Shown: positions 8,508 through 17,622 of the stretch, in pieces
Layout: the number at the start of each line of letters is the position of its first letter
Numbering within the stretch: position 1 is the stretch's first letter
Assembly: GCA_021825585.1 (NCBI GenBank)
Contig: JAKAGT010000002.1
Location: 124,001-188,000 of the forward strand
DNA: 64,000 nt
DNA from: Bacteroidota bacterium
GTDB taxonomy: Bacteria > Bacteroidota > Ignavibacteria > Kryptoniales > JAKASW01
Direction: 5' to 3'
Made by a program: the position numbers and the translations under genes
The notes under the pieces: generated by a model
Told to the model about the DNA's origin: nothing
Database searches by the model: none
What the model saw: only the letters and a program-made list of their open reading frames with translations

Positions 8508-9548
8508 TCATGCCATCTCACTGACTTCCTCATCAGACTTCAATGAACATCCGCACGATTCTCTTATAACAATTGAAGTTGTCAAAACCTTTTTTATTCC
8601 TTTCATGCCATCCATGGCTTTTACTCCGTCTAGCAAATGTTTTACCGCGATAGTGCCCATTTCGTATATAGGCACGTGAACAGAAGTTAGAGCCGGTAAA
8701 ACATATCGCGCAGATGGAACATCGTCAAAACCGGCGAGTGCAATTTCACCGGGAACAATTATATCTTTCTCGTGCATCGCCCTCAGAGCACCGAGCGCCA
8801 TCGAATCATTCGCGCAGAATAATGCCGAGGGTTTTGTTTTTAGTTTCAAAATCTTCATCATCCCTTCGTAGCCAGATTCTTCGGTAAAATTGCCCCCTAT
8901 CTCGAGTTCCGGGATCCGGTGGATCCGGTTCTTTTTCAAGGCTTGCAGATAGCCGTTGAATCTTTCGCGCGCATCGAAGTTGCTCTCTTCTCCTTTAATG
9001 ATTGCTATTCTGTCGTATCCATGTCCGATGAGATGCTCTACCATCTGGTACGCGCCGTTAAAGTTATCTATCGAGACTGACACGAATTTAGCACCGTTCG
9101 TGTAGGAGTTGACGAAGACCAGGTTAGAGAGAAGGGACAGCCGTTTCAACACACCTTCCGCGCTGATATGCGGCGACATGATGATCAACCCGTCAACGTG
9201 GCCGCCCTGCATCACATTGAGCATTGACTCGATTTCCTTCTTGTTGCTGTGCGTGCTCGACACGATGATATGATAGGAACGTTCGCGGGCCGCCTGATCG
9301 ATTCCGCGTATCAGTTCGGAGAAGAATTCGCTGTGGACGTCCGGTAGAATCACACCGAGAAGATTGGTCTTATGTGTGACCAGCGCACGGCCGATCGCAT
9401 GGGGCATATAATTGAGCTCATCTATCACGGCGGCAACTCTCTGCTTCGTCTCTTCGGAGACAACCGCGCTGCCGTTGAGGACGCGCGACACAGTGGCAAT
9501 TGAGACGTTTGCCCTCTTCGCCACTTCCTTTATCCCGTTTTTGGACAT
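8508..9548 (-). CDS. LacI-family transcriptional regulator
   Basis: 346 residues from the ATG at 9548, where the helix-turn-helix begins (IKEVAKRANVSIATVSRVLNG), followed by the hinge (NYMPHAIGRALVT) and a periplasmic-binding-protein-like effector domain (LLGVILPDVHSEFFSELIRG, GFDDVPSARYVLPALTSVH). An open frame continues 29 codons upstream but crosses the promoter and operator. GGAGG lies 12 bases before the ATG, a rather long spacing. It is the first gene of a run with TBDR copy A, beta-helix A, GH15-like and GH94, and a perfect palindrome typical of this family sits just after its promoter, so it probably represses its own operon until a sugar binds. The ligand is unknown. Confidence 0.93.
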   Translation of the reverse strand: MSKNGIKEVAKRANVSIATVSRVLNGSAVVSEETKQRVAAVIDELNYMPHAIGRALVTHKTNLLGVILPDVHSEFFSELIRGIDQAARERSYHIIVSSTHSNKKEIESMLNVMQGGHVDGLIIMSPHISAEGVLKRLSLLSNLVFVNSYTNGAKFVSVSIDNFNGAYQMVEHLIGHGYDRIAIIKGEESNFDARERFNGYLQALKKNRIHRIPELEIGGNFTEESGYEGMMKILKLKTKPSALFCANDSMALGALRAMHEKDIIVPGEIALAGFDDVPSARYVLPALTSVHVPIYEMGTIAVKHLLDGVKAMDGMKGIKKVLTTSIVIRESCGCSLKSDEEVSEMA

Positions 9549-9576
9549 CTCTAAGATAAACCTCCAATCAGCTAAA

Positions 9577-9604
9577 ACGGCAATGTAAACGTTTACATCA
9601 CCGT
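9577..9604. promoter_or_regulatory. LacI-type operator
   Basis: The 16-base core at 9583-9598 (ATGTAAACGTTTACAT) is a perfect palindrome with the central CG usual for LacI-family operators. The symmetry extends to 28 bases with two mismatched pairs. It lies directly downstream of the -10 box of the lacI promoter and 29 bases before the start codon, where a bound repressor would block transcription. Confidence 0.8.
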
Positions 9605-9606
9605 TT

Positions 9607-9635
9607 ATTTTAACTCTTTTCCTTTTTCTTGTCAA
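9607..9635 (-). promoter_or_regulatory. Sigma70-type promoter of the LacI-headed operon
   Basis: On the minus strand a perfect -35 box TTGACA (9635-9630) is followed after exactly 17 bases by TAAAAT (9612-9607). The start of transcription would fall inside the adjacent operator palindrome. Confidence 0.65.
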
Positions 9636-9860
9636 GTAAAAAATATACGTGGTGTGACGGCCCCCCGTGGGAATGGCGGGACGCCGGGAAAACGCTCAAC
9701 GGAGATGATCGGCCGGCGACTCCAGGCGTCGCCTCCAGTATTTCTCAGGCTCGGTTTGGACCCCGGGCCACACATTTCGTCGGCACTTGCCGAGGGAATA
9801 GCCCGCGGGCGTCATGACATGAGATGATTAGAAAAAGGCCGCAGTTGACCGAAGGCGACC
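9636..9860. other. Intergenic region upstream of lacI promoter
   Basis: GC-rich stretch without a supportable gene. It holds a small perfect hairpin (GGCGAC 9715-9720 with GTCGCC 9728-9733). Next to the stop of the beta-lactamase-like gene there is a weak stem (arms near 9838-9861) followed on the minus strand by five T, a possible but unconvincing terminator for the glutamine-synthetase operon. Confidence 0.35.
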
Positions 9861-10805
9861 CTAGCCTCCGTGTCTGTGTTCTATCAGTCTAAACACTCTC
9901 TCAGAAATGATTTTCAATCGCGGGTCCGCAACGCTTTCGGTAACCGGAGTGAAGCATGATATGATATACTTAATCTTCCCGTTGCTTACTATCCCCACGT
10001 CGTTTGTCCAGTAGCTCCACCATCCCGTCTTATGGTAGAACATCGTGTTATGCGGGAGTCCCGGGAAGAGTTTCGTTGTATCCAGCTGCCTTCCCAGCAG
10101 CGCCTTCATCTCCATGCTCACCCACGGGTTCACCAGTTGATCGGTATATATTCTGTACATGAAGTCCGCTGCATGCAACGCGCAGGTATTTGTCCCCTTT
10201 GCGTCTTTGTAGGCAGGGTCTTCGTATTCCCTGCTCAGAAATTTTCGCGTGACCTCGCTGCCGTACCACCCGTACTCATCCATCGTCCGATTGATGCTGT
10301 CTCTTTGTGATACATCGATCAGACAGTTTGCCGCGGAGTTATCGCTCCTGGTAATCATGAGATCGAGAAGGTAATTGATAGTTACCGTATCACCCGCCTG
10401 GAGCAGAGGCCTGGGGTCCCAGTTGATCTCCTTCACCTTATCCACATCGTTCGGGGAGTGTACGACATACGGAGTGGTAAGATAGTAATCTCCGTTGCTT
10501 ATTTCCTTAAGCACCTGCATCGCCACGTACATCTTGTATACGCTGGCAGGGTAAATGAACTCGTCGTAATGTACTCCGCCGAGAACCGGCTTCTTTCCCG
10601 TAAGATCGATGACAGCAAGAGAGATTGTCTGCATGCCATCCGCTCCGACGTTGAATGTGCTGTCGAGACCGACTGACTTGACAATTGACATCAATGAATC
10701 CGACAAGCCGTCATCGATCGTGAAATAGCTAGGAACTTTCACTTCCTGGGCGAATCCAGCGGACGCGGCTAGAAGCAAAAGGGCAAGGACATTACGGGCT
10801 TTCAT
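9861..10805 (-). CDS. Exported class A beta-lactamase-like serine hydrolase
   Basis: 314 residues from the ATG at 10805 with AAGGAG 5 bases upstream and a signal peptide (NVLALLLLAASAGFA). It has the penicillin-recognising triad: SxxK as PASVYKM near residue 84, SDN as TRSDNSAAN near 153, and KTG as YHKTGWW near 258. The region where class A enzymes carry ExxLN reads REYEDPAYKD, so the omega-loop signature is not canonical; it may be a beta-lactamase or a related periplasmic serine hydrolase acting on cell-wall peptides. It lies 61 bases after glutamine synthetase and may be the last gene of that operon. Confidence 0.82.
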   Translation of the reverse strand: MKARNVLALLLLAASAGFAQEVKVPSYFTIDDGLSDSLMSIVKSVGLDSTFNVGADGMQTISLAVIDLTGKKPVLGGVHYDEFIYPASVYKMYVAMQVLKEISNGDYYLTTPYVVHSPNDVDKVKEINWDPRPLLQAGDTVTINYLLDLMITRSDNSAANCLIDVSQRDSINRTMDEYGWYGSEVTRKFLSREYEDPAYKDAKGTNTCALHAADFMYRIYTDQLVNPWVSMEMKALLGRQLDTTKLFPGLPHNTMFYHKTGWWSYWTNDVGIVSNGKIKYIISCFTPVTESVADPRLKIISERVFRLIEHRHGG

Positions 10806-10866
10806 GGCGACTCCTTCTCTCTTAGACTTAAAGAATGACAATGTCGACAGCCATTTCCGGGCATAC

Positions 10867-12219
10867 TCAGTACGCGGGGAGATACTTATCCAGCTCCCAC
10901 GGAGTTACGTCCATCCTGTAGTCTTCCCACTCGATACGCTTCGCGGCGATGAACCGGTCAAAGATGTGCGCTCCAAGTGCGTCGCGAACGACTCCATCTT
11001 TTTCCATTTCATCTATCGCTTCATCCAGCGACCCGGGGAGAACACCCAGAGCCGAACCACGCTTGGAGTCAGCCATCAGGTACACGTTTTCTTCCGTAGC
11101 TTCCGGAACAGGGAGTTCTTTCCTGATGCCGTCCAGACCGGCAGCCAGCATCACCGCGAATGCCAGGTACGGATTGCAGCTGGGATCCGGGTTCCGTAAT
11201 TCCAACCTGGTCGATTCATGCGTGTGAGCGCGTGGGATCCTGACGAGCGCCGAGCGATTTATTCTTCCCCAGCTTATGTAGACCGGCGCTTCATATCCTG
11301 AAACCAGCCTCTTGTAGGAATTGACAAGCGGAGCCAGGATTGCGCACATCCCTCTTGCATGTGCGAGCTGCCCGGCCAGAAAGTGTTTCGCAATTTTGGA
11401 GAGGCCGTGTGAATCGCCAGGATCCGAGAACGCGTTCTTGCCGTTAGCCTTGTAAGTAAGGCTCTGATGAACGTGCATGCCGTTTCCGCTTATTCCGCGG
11501 ATCGGCTTCGGCATAAAAGTGGCGTAGAGACCTCTCTGCCGGGCGATGATCTTCACGAGTACCCTGAAAGTTACTGCGTTGTCTGCCGTCTTCAGCGCGT
11601 CGGAATATCTGAAGTCGATCTCATGCTGCCCGGTCGCAACTTCGTGGTGCATCGCCTCGGCTTCAATTCCAAAGGAGGTCAAAGCTCCGGTCACCTGCCG
11701 CCATAACCCTGTAGCCACCATGTCTGCAGGCTGATCGAAATAACTGGAGCTATCCTGGGGCCGGGGTGGAATTATGCTTCCTTCCGCGGAAGGCTTCAGC
11801 AGGAAGAACTCAAGTTCAGGGCCGGTATTGTAAATGTACCCCATCTTACCCGCTTCTGCCACCACCCGTCCGAGCTGGGCACGCGGGTCACCTACGAAGG
11901 GCTGGCCATCTGGCGTGAAAACGTTGCAAATGAGTCGAGCGGTTGTCTCCTCGCCCGTCAACCACGGCAGGACCGCGAACGTCGACACATCAGGTACGAG
12001 GTACATGTCGCTTTCGGCAACGCGGGCAAATCCTTCTATTGAAGACCCGTCGAACCAGATGCCGTGATTCAGAGTGGAAGCCAGCTCCGAGGTCGGGATC
12101 GTCACATTCTTCACCGATCCTCCGATATCGGTAAACTGCAGATCAGTGAACCGTACCCCTTTCTCTTTCACGAGTGCGATGAGTTTGTCAGTATCTATGT
12201 CTTTCATAAGATTTGTCAT
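10867..12219 (-). CDS. glnA: Glutamine synthetase, type I
   Basis: 450 residues. It condenses glutamate and ammonia to glutamine using ATP in the cytoplasm. Family landmarks are FDGSSIEGFARV near the start, GPELEFFL, the NGMHVHQSL histidine region, and the GYEAPVYISW and SRSALVRIP-like segment (NRSALVRIPRA), then RLELRNPDPSCNPYLAFAVML. The length fits the shorter GSI-alpha type; the place where GSI-beta enzymes have the adenylylation motif NLYDLP reads ENVYLMADS, so control by adenylylation is unlikely. The ATG overlaps the TGA of the upstream kinase (ATGA), and no ribosome site precedes it, so translation is probably coupled to the kinase. That arrangement suggests regulation by, or together with, the kinase/phosphatase pair. 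Confidence 0.96.
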   Translation of the reverse strand: MTNLMKDIDTDKLIALVKEKGVRFTDLQFTDIGGSVKNVTIPTSELASTLNHGIWFDGSSIEGFARVAESDMYLVPDVSTFAVLPWLTGEETTARLICNVFTPDGQPFVGDPRAQLGRVVAEAGKMGYIYNTGPELEFFLLKPSAEGSIIPPRPQDSSSYFDQPADMVATGLWRQVTGALTSFGIEAEAMHHEVATGQHEIDFRYSDALKTADNAVTFRVLVKIIARQRGLYATFMPKPIRGISGNGMHVHQSLTYKANGKNAFSDPGDSHGLSKIAKHFLAGQLAHARGMCAILAPLVNSYKRLVSGYEAPVYISWGRINRSALVRIPRAHTHESTRLELRNPDPSCNPYLAFAVMLAAGLDGIRKELPVPEATEENVYLMADSKRGSALGVLPGSLDEAIDEMEKDGVVRDALGAHIFDRFIAAKRIEWEDYRMDVTPWELDKYLPAY

Positions 12220-13187
12220 TTGTGAAAAGTCTGAAGGATCAAAGCAATGGCAATAATGGCAAATAGAAGAAGGATAGCCGAGGCGACGGCTTTGAACGTG
12301 GACGAGCGCCAGAAAGCGACTCCGTAGGACGGACCGGTTGGCCGATCAAGAATCGAGACATCTATGGAATCAAGATTCTCCAGGTCGTGAAGAAGCGCGT
12401 GCATATCAGGATAACGTTCACCCGGATCGCGCTGCAGGCATCTTGCAGTGACTGCGGCAAGTTGAGGCGACACTCCCGGCTGTTTGCGGTCCAGGCGGGG
12501 GACAGCGCTGTTCAGGTGCTGTGCCATAACTGCCAGACTGTTATCACCCGTAAATGGCGGCGCGCCGGTGAGCAGCTCGTACAGCATCGTGCCGACAGCA
12601 TAGATGTCTGTGCGCTGATCTCCACGACGTCCTTCAATCTGTTCAGGCGCCATATAGTCCGGTGTTCCCGCCGCGCTGCTCAAGTTTGCATAAGTAACGC
12701 GGTGAGCACCCTTTGTCAGTGCGAGCCCAAAATCTAAAATCACAGGCTGACCTTCCGAAGTAATGAGAATGTTTTCCGGCTTCAGATCCCTGTGAATTAT
12801 CCCGTGATCGTGACAAGTCGCCAGTCCATCGGCAATCTTCTTTGTAAGTGAAATTGCATCTTCGGGAGGAACCGGAGCCGCCCTGTTGATGAACTCACGC
12901 ATTGACTCGCCATCGACCAATTCGGTTACGAGATACGGGGTGTTATTGTACTGGCCGGAGCCGAGCCCGCGCTGGACAGCAGGATGGTTGAGGGTACGCA
13001 TGACTTCCAGCTCGCGTTGGAATCTCTCATATTGTGCTGGATCTCCGATCGACATGACATCCGGAACCTTGAGAACAACCTCTTTGCCGCTCAATAGGTC
13101 GTAGACCCGGTAGATGTCGCTCATTCCACCCTTGGCGATATGAGCCCGAATCTGGAAGTGATCGAACTGGTCACCAATTTGCAGCAT
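12216..13187 (-). CDS. Membrane-anchored Ser/Thr protein kinase (Hanks type)
   Basis: 323 residues; AGGA lies 6 bases before the ATG. A complete kinase domain is present: glycine-rich loop (IAKGGMSDIYRVYD), VVLKVP lysine, catalytic HRDLKPEN near 130, DFG near 149, the GTPDYMAPEQ segment and DIYAVGTMLYELLTG. A single hydrophobic helix near the C-terminus (about 297-317) anchors it with only a few residues outside, so there is no extracellular sensor domain. Upstream is a PP2C-type phosphatase and downstream, overlapping by ATGA, glutamine synthetase. This suggests a reversible phosphorylation switch built into nitrogen assimilation; the actual substrate is unknown. Confidence 0.95.
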   Translation of the reverse strand: MLQIGDQFDHFQIRAHIAKGGMSDIYRVYDLLSGKEVVLKVPDVMSIGDPAQYERFQRELEVMRTLNHPAVQRGLGSGQYNNTPYLVTELVDGESMREFINRAAPVPPEDAISLTKKIADGLATCHDHGIIHRDLKPENILITSEGQPVILDFGLALTKGAHRVTYANLSSAAGTPDYMAPEQIEGRRGDQRTDIYAVGTMLYELLTGAPPFTGDNSLAVMAQHLNSAVPRLDRKQPGVSPQLAAVTARCLQRDPGERYPDMHALLHDLENLDSIDVSILDRPTGPSYGVAFWRSSTFKAVASAILLLFAIIAIALILQTFHK

Positions 13188-13466
13188 TCAAGATCCTGTT
13201 GTTCCTACTTCTGACGGATTTCCGCGGAAAAAATTGCACGGGGTGCTCCCTGCTCCAACAATTTGTTTTCGATCTAATAAGTGTACTCAAGAGTTCGCTC
13301 AAATGCAACGAATTGCAGCCATTCCGAGTGCCGGCCACCAACTGTGCCGGCGCCAATGCCACCCCCTGAAGCTCATGGCAATACCCCCAATCGCTTGGGC
13401 GGCTTGTCGCCTGATCGAGCAGTTGGCCCAATCCACAGGTTGTACCGGTGCATCGTCACTTCCTGC
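13188..13466. other. Gap inside the nitrogen/signalling operon
   Basis: 278 bases between the phosphatase and kinase genes with no gene I can support. It contains two copies of GCCGGC (13330-13335 and 13346-13351) that can pair as a hairpin with a 10-base loop. No promoter is evident. Confidence 0.3.
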
Positions 13467-14273
13467 TCATCGCACAAATTTGCGGAACAGCCTGGACAAA
13501 GCCGAGGTTCGTATTGCCACAGATGTATCATTCACATTAGCCAGTCGATTCAGATGGATCGCCACGATAGAAACGTTGTCGTCGCTGTTACGCTCCATCG
13601 TCGTCGTGAAAATACGCTGTCCGAGATCTTCGAGGTTGCTTGCCGAATGAGCGAGTGCTCCGAATTCTTCATCTTCGATGACGGACCAGACGCCATCGGT
13701 GCACAATATGATAGTATCCCCGTTTTGCGCCGGCATTTTGAATATATCCGGCTGGACGAAGAGCTCGAGACCGAGGCACTTGTTCAGGACAGACCTCTGA
13801 CTGTGTGAGCGAACCTTATCGGGCGACAGAACCCGCATCCGGACAAGTTCACCAACTCGTGTGTGATCGTTTGTCAGGCACCTGGTACTCCCGTCCCTGA
13901 TCAGGTAAGCACGTGAATCTCCGACATGGCCGATGTAAAGCTCGCTGCCCAGAATGCTTACGGCTGTCAGCGTCGTCCCCATCCTGCCTGCCCCCACCCT
14001 GTGGGCAGTCTGGTAGACGCTAAGATTGGCATTCTGAATGCTGACGCGGAATTTCTGAAGCGGGGATATCCCGTTAGCCGCATAATATGTCTCAAAAAAT
14101 GTTTCGAGCGCAACAGAACTTGCCACTCCGCCGTGGGCATATCCTCCCATGCCGTCGGCGATTCCGTACAAATACCCCGAGACTTCCGAAATGCCGCTGT
14201 CAGGATCGCACAACTTGACAGCATCCTGATTGTCGTCACGTACTTGTCCGACATGACTCAGACTATAAGACAT
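13467..14273 (-). CDS. PP2C-family Ser/Thr protein phosphatase
   Basis: 268 residues from the ATG at 14273, chosen because AAGGAACGGAG lies just upstream and MSYSLSHVGQVRDDNQDA is the usual beginning of bacterial PP2C enzymes; the same frame also offers an ATG at 14300 and opens at 14363. Metal-binding motifs are present: RDDNQDA, GIADGMGGYAHGG, YIGHVGDSRAYL, ILCTDGVW and SDDNVSIVAI. It should dephosphorylate Ser/Thr residues in the cytoplasm with Mn or Mg. It lies between an amino-acid permease and the Ser/Thr kinase, presumably as the kinase's antagonist. Confidence 0.93.
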   Translation of the reverse strand: MSYSLSHVGQVRDDNQDAVKLCDPDSGISEVSGYLYGIADGMGGYAHGGVASSVALETFFETYYAANGISPLQKFRVSIQNANLSVYQTAHRVGAGRMGTTLTAVSILGSELYIGHVGDSRAYLIRDGSTRCLTNDHTRVGELVRMRVLSPDKVRSHSQRSVLNKCLGLELFVQPDIFKMPAQNGDTIILCTDGVWSVIEDEEFGALAHSASNLEDLGQRIFTTTMERNSDDNVSIVAIHLNRLANVNDTSVAIRTSALSRLFRKFVR

Positions 14274-14385
14274 TATCTCCGTTCCTTCGCCTGCTGGCAT
14301 GAAATTGTTCTCGAGACGATAGGGGAACCGGAAGAGAGTATGCACACTCCGTCTCTCTTTCACCAGTCCCCCTTTGTCATTTCAG

Positions 14386-15933
14386 CTATTTGTTCGCTCT
14401 CAGGAACTGCTCCGTTGCGGCTACGGATGGCACGATCGCCTTCCCTACCTTGCGGCTTGTCAGCACCAGGTAACCTACGCTTAGTACGGTCCAGCCAGCC
14501 GTAATCCACAGCGCCATCTTGGTTGCGTCCTGCGAGACCCCCGGCGTACCGAGACCGATAAGCACCACGGCAATGAGCATTGCTATGTTTCCCAGGAGTC
14601 CGAGTATGGGAACAACCGCGTGCTTCAGACTTTGAAATTCGGTGCGCCCGACAAATGTGACGAATGTGAAGAAACAGATGAGTCCGTACAGAGCAAACGT
14701 TCCGATGTTCGAGACCAGAGTGATACCTGTAAGGGCGGTGACGCTGAGGACACCCATGCTGCCGATAATGGCAGAGACAACTACCAGGACCCACACCGCA
14801 ACGTGAGGGGTGGCGTGTCTGGGATGCAGCGCGCCGAGGACACCGGGCATTTCTCTGTCCTGAGAAATGGCGAAGCTGACCCTCACTCCGGTATTTATGG
14901 CAGCCAGTGTCGTTCCAAGAACGGCAATGCCTACGGTGATCGCGACAACTATCATCAGGGCAAATCCATTCCCTCCTAACATCGCATTCCCGATCTGCTT
15001 CGTCAAGTCGCCGATCGGGGCACCTGATGCAGCGGCAGCGGCCATCCCGGTAAGTTTCGTGCCGTCAGATCCGACATACACAAGTTTATCGCTCACCGCG
15101 TAGTTTGCGGCAAAATACTCGAAGAGGTATGCAAACAACCCTTGTATGATAAGTGAGAGTATTACACCCCTCGGTATGTCGCGCTTCGGGTTAATCGCTT
15201 CTCCTGCCAGTGAGGTAGATGATTCAAAGCCCACAAGTATCAGAATTGCAATAGTGGATTGGAAAAGCATCGCCGACAGATTATGGGGCAACAGGATAGA
15301 TGAAGCGGATGGATACGCCCAGTGTGCCGCATGAAGGGGATTTTCGACCCTGAATACTATCGCCATGATACTGAAGCCGACCAAAGAGACGAGCTGTACG
15401 ACGTTTATGGCAATGGCAACGTTGGTGGAGCCTGTTATGCCGCGAACCGCGATGAATCCGACGGTGAATGCGAAAACCACCGCGATAAGGACCTGTGTTG
15501 GGATTGAAAGACTGACGCCAAACTCGCCAAGGATATAAGTAACGAGCGTTGCCATCATTGCGACCATTACTCCCGGATAGACCCAGTAATAAAGGTGGGC
15601 CGCCCATCCGGTCATGAACTTTGCAAGCCGGGCGAAGCGCTGGTGCGACGCTTTCCCGCGGTCAAGAAAGGCTCTTTCGGCAAAGTAATAGGAGCCGCCG
15701 GCTCCCGCCTCAGGATAACGGCGGGCCATTTGGGAAAAGGAAAATGCGGTTAGAAAGGCCACAGTCAGCGCAGCAAGGATACCGCTCCACATGTCCGTCG
15801 CACCGCCTGTGTTTGATGCCTGCAGCTGGAACGTAATCCATAGAAATGCACCTGGCGCGATAAGCGCCATTGCGTTTGCGGTGACGCCGGTAAGTCCAAG
15901 CGTTTTCTTCATTGTTGGTTTATCGTCTGCCAT
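14386..15933 (-). CDS. APC-superfamily amino acid permease
   Basis: 515 residues with about 12-13 hydrophobic helices and AGGAGG 5 bases before the ATG. The first helix (GLTGVTANAMALIAPGAFLW) has the glycine-rich, unwound-helix start seen in amino acid/polyamine/cation transporters, and GFESSTSLAGEAINPKRDIP is the conserved helix 6 region plus loop. A loop rich in alanine and serine (about 275-310) is longer than usual. It should import an amino acid or amine by cation symport across the inner membrane. It follows a porin and precedes the phosphatase, kinase and glutamine synthetase genes, so its solute is likely nitrogen-bearing. Confidence 0.93.
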   Translation of the reverse strand: MADDKPTMKKTLGLTGVTANAMALIAPGAFLWITFQLQASNTGGATDMWSGILAALTVAFLTAFSFSQMARRYPEAGAGGSYYFAERAFLDRGKASHQRFARLAKFMTGWAAHLYYWVYPGVMVAMMATLVTYILGEFGVSLSIPTQVLIAVVFAFTVGFIAVRGITGSTNVAIAINVVQLVSLVGFSIMAIVFRVENPLHAAHWAYPSASSILLPHNLSAMLFQSTIAILILVGFESSTSLAGEAINPKRDIPRGVILSLIIQGLFAYLFEYFAANYAVSDKLVYVGSDGTKLTGMAAAAASGAPIGDLTKQIGNAMLGGNGFALMIVVAITVGIAVLGTTLAAINTGVRVSFAISQDREMPGVLGALHPRHATPHVAVWVLVVVSAIIGSMGVLSVTALTGITLVSNIGTFALYGLICFFTFVTFVGRTEFQSLKHAVVPILGLLGNIAMLIAVVLIGLGTPGVSQDATKMALWITAGWTVLSVGYLVLTSRKVGKAIVPSVAATEQFLRANK

Positions 15934-15982
15934 GTTTTCCTCCTGGATTTATTTATAAACTTAAATGCGTTTGCTAAGCTGA

Positions 15983-17089
15983 CTAAAAGGTCGTTATTAC
16001 TCCGACGAGCAATGTAGGCTGAGAGGTCCTCGTGAAATCGCCTGCATTGAGCGAGCCGGCAGATAAGAACGCCTTGCCGTTCGCGAAGTCGTCTCGCGCT
16101 TCGACCCGCACAATGAGCGGAATCCATGGGCGATATTCGTATGTGAGAGTCACCTCTTTCAGTGTTGCTTTAGGGAATGTCAGACCCGTTGTGTAATCAA
16201 ACGGATCGTAGTAGACTTCCCCGCGGGCCGCGATATCTGATTGGGAGTCAAGATCGTATTTTGCATAAAGAGCAACGCCTTTCCAGTCTTCATAGACCCC
16301 CGCGATGCGATCTCTCCCGTAAACAGCGTCGACCACAAGCGAAAGGTTCCCTACCGATTGTGATATGATTATCTCCGCAAGATCTCTTCTTCCGTACTTG
16401 GCGCCTGCCGGTTGTTCGAATCCACTCATACCGTTGAAGGTCAGCGTCGTGGCTGTGGTGGGGGAATAACTCAACTCCAATCCGAGGTCCTTCGACTTAT
16501 TATTATCGATTACGGTATTCCAGCTGTTCACGATGTGGAGTTGTGCGGAGAAATTGCCAGCGAAGTCATATGTCATTCTTATCCCCTCGTGGTAATAAGG
16601 GATCGCATAGGCAAACAAAAAGGAACGGCTGTAATTCCAGTTGCTATTCGATTCTATCACCTCATTCCCCATGAGCGTCACGAACTTTCCAACATCTACG
16701 GTTAATCCTGACCCGACGGGGAGGAGTGCTTCAATGTATGCTTGTTCCAATAGGGACAATGTGCTGAAAGCATTCGTCCCGTAAGGTGCTACACCCTGTA
16801 CCATGTCATTGGCAGGGCCGAAGGCCAGGTCGAGCCTGAAACCGACCGGCTGTGCCTGCTTCTGTACCGTGAGTTTTGCAAGATTGAATCCAAATTGGTT
16901 GTTGTAAATGTCGAAGTTTCTTAACTGATTCATTTCGTCCGAAGGGCTGTTGAAATTCTTGCTGTAGTAGACATCGACCAGTCCACTCCAGGTGATACCT
17001 GGAGCGGGTGTTGGACCTGAGGCAAACGCGGCGGTCGAAGATAACATGAATATCAGAGGCAGTCCCGGTAGGTGAGCGCGTCCCGTCAT
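15983..17089 (-). CDS. Outer-membrane beta-barrel porin (BBP2/OmpL-like)
   Basis: 368 residues from the ATG at 17089, which is preceded by GGAGG and begins a signal peptide (LPGLPLIFMLSSTAAFASG); the frame is open for 63 more codons upstream without support. The sequence has the typical start GITWSGLVDVYYSKNFNSP, the motif GFRLDLAFGP, DVGKFVTLMGNEVIES and amphipathic strands ending VGVITTF with terminal phenylalanine. It belongs to the putative porin-2 type of barrels and should allow passive entry of small solutes. Its stop lies 49 bases before the permease start, so the two probably form one uptake route across both membranes. Confidence 0.85.
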   Translation of the reverse strand: MTGRAHLPGLPLIFMLSSTAAFASGPTPAPGITWSGLVDVYYSKNFNSPSDEMNQLRNFDIYNNQFGFNLAKLTVQKQAQPVGFRLDLAFGPANDMVQGVAPYGTNAFSTLSLLEQAYIEALLPVGSGLTVDVGKFVTLMGNEVIESNSNWNYSRSFLFAYAIPYYHEGIRMTYDFAGNFSAQLHIVNSWNTVIDNNKSKDLGLELSYSPTTATTLTFNGMSGFEQPAGAKYGRRDLAEIIISQSVGNLSLVVDAVYGRDRIAGVYEDWKGVALYAKYDLDSQSDIAARGEVYYDPFDYTTGLTFPKATLKEVTLTYEYRPWIPLIVRVEARDDFANGKAFLSAGSLNAGDFTRTSQPTLLVGVITTF

Positions 17090-17622
17090 TTGGCCTCCCC
17101 CGGCATCTGGTAAACTTGCCTGGACACATGCTTCGGCAGTGTGCATGATCGTCGATGGATAAACTCTATTTCCTTGTTCACTCGTCCTCCTTCTTCTGAG
17201 ACCTTCGCTCATGGCGTTCCGGATGGTCCGGACAGTCACGCGAAATTCCGGTAACAGTTCTCTGTAGTGCGCATTCATTTACTTTACTAACAGCTCCAAC
17301 TATCTAAAGAATATTAACTGAATTGTCATTGAGCTATAACTAAATAACCTATTTTTATCTTTTTTGTCAAGTAAATTAAATAAAAAGTCGGGAGGACACT
17401 TAAAGATTGAAGAGGCTTTCTTGTGACAGGCGCGCCAATACCAACCGTCAAAATGGGCGTACGCATCGACTGCGTCGGAGTGAGATTCCAGGCTTGAAAG
17501 AATTATCTACCCGAGTCATGCGAACCATACGAGAAAAGGTTGCAGATCAGGTTTCGTTCGGTCCCCGTTTAAGCAGACAGGAAGACCAGTTTTAGGAGGA
17601 GATGTAGGCAGGACCACAAGCT
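17090..17622. other. Long intergenic region before the porin operon
   Basis: About 530 bases without a supportable gene. The part near the porin is open in the porin frame but has no signal peptide or ribosome site. The only regulatory-looking signal is the TTGACA tract at 17342-17370. Confidence 0.4.
17342..17370 (-). promoter_or_regulatory. Possible promoter of the porin/permease/glnA operon
   Basis: A perfect TTGACA (17370-17365) occurs on the minus strand in an A/T-rich tract, followed at 17-18 bases by TTATTT or TATTTA, a poor -10 box. The stretch resembles the lacI promoter tract (TTGACAAGAAAAA versus TTGACAAAAAAGA). It is about 250 bases upstream of the chosen start codon, so a long leader would be needed. 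Confidence 0.35.

Noticed and set aside
8580-8585. TTGACA on the minus strand as a promoter for TBDR copy A
   Set aside because: It lies in the coding end of lacI and no -10 box occurs at a suitable distance.
9629-9817. Small plus-strand open frame beginning in the lacI promoter
   Set aside because: Composition is low in hydrophobic residues, no ribosome site, and it would start inside the -35 region.
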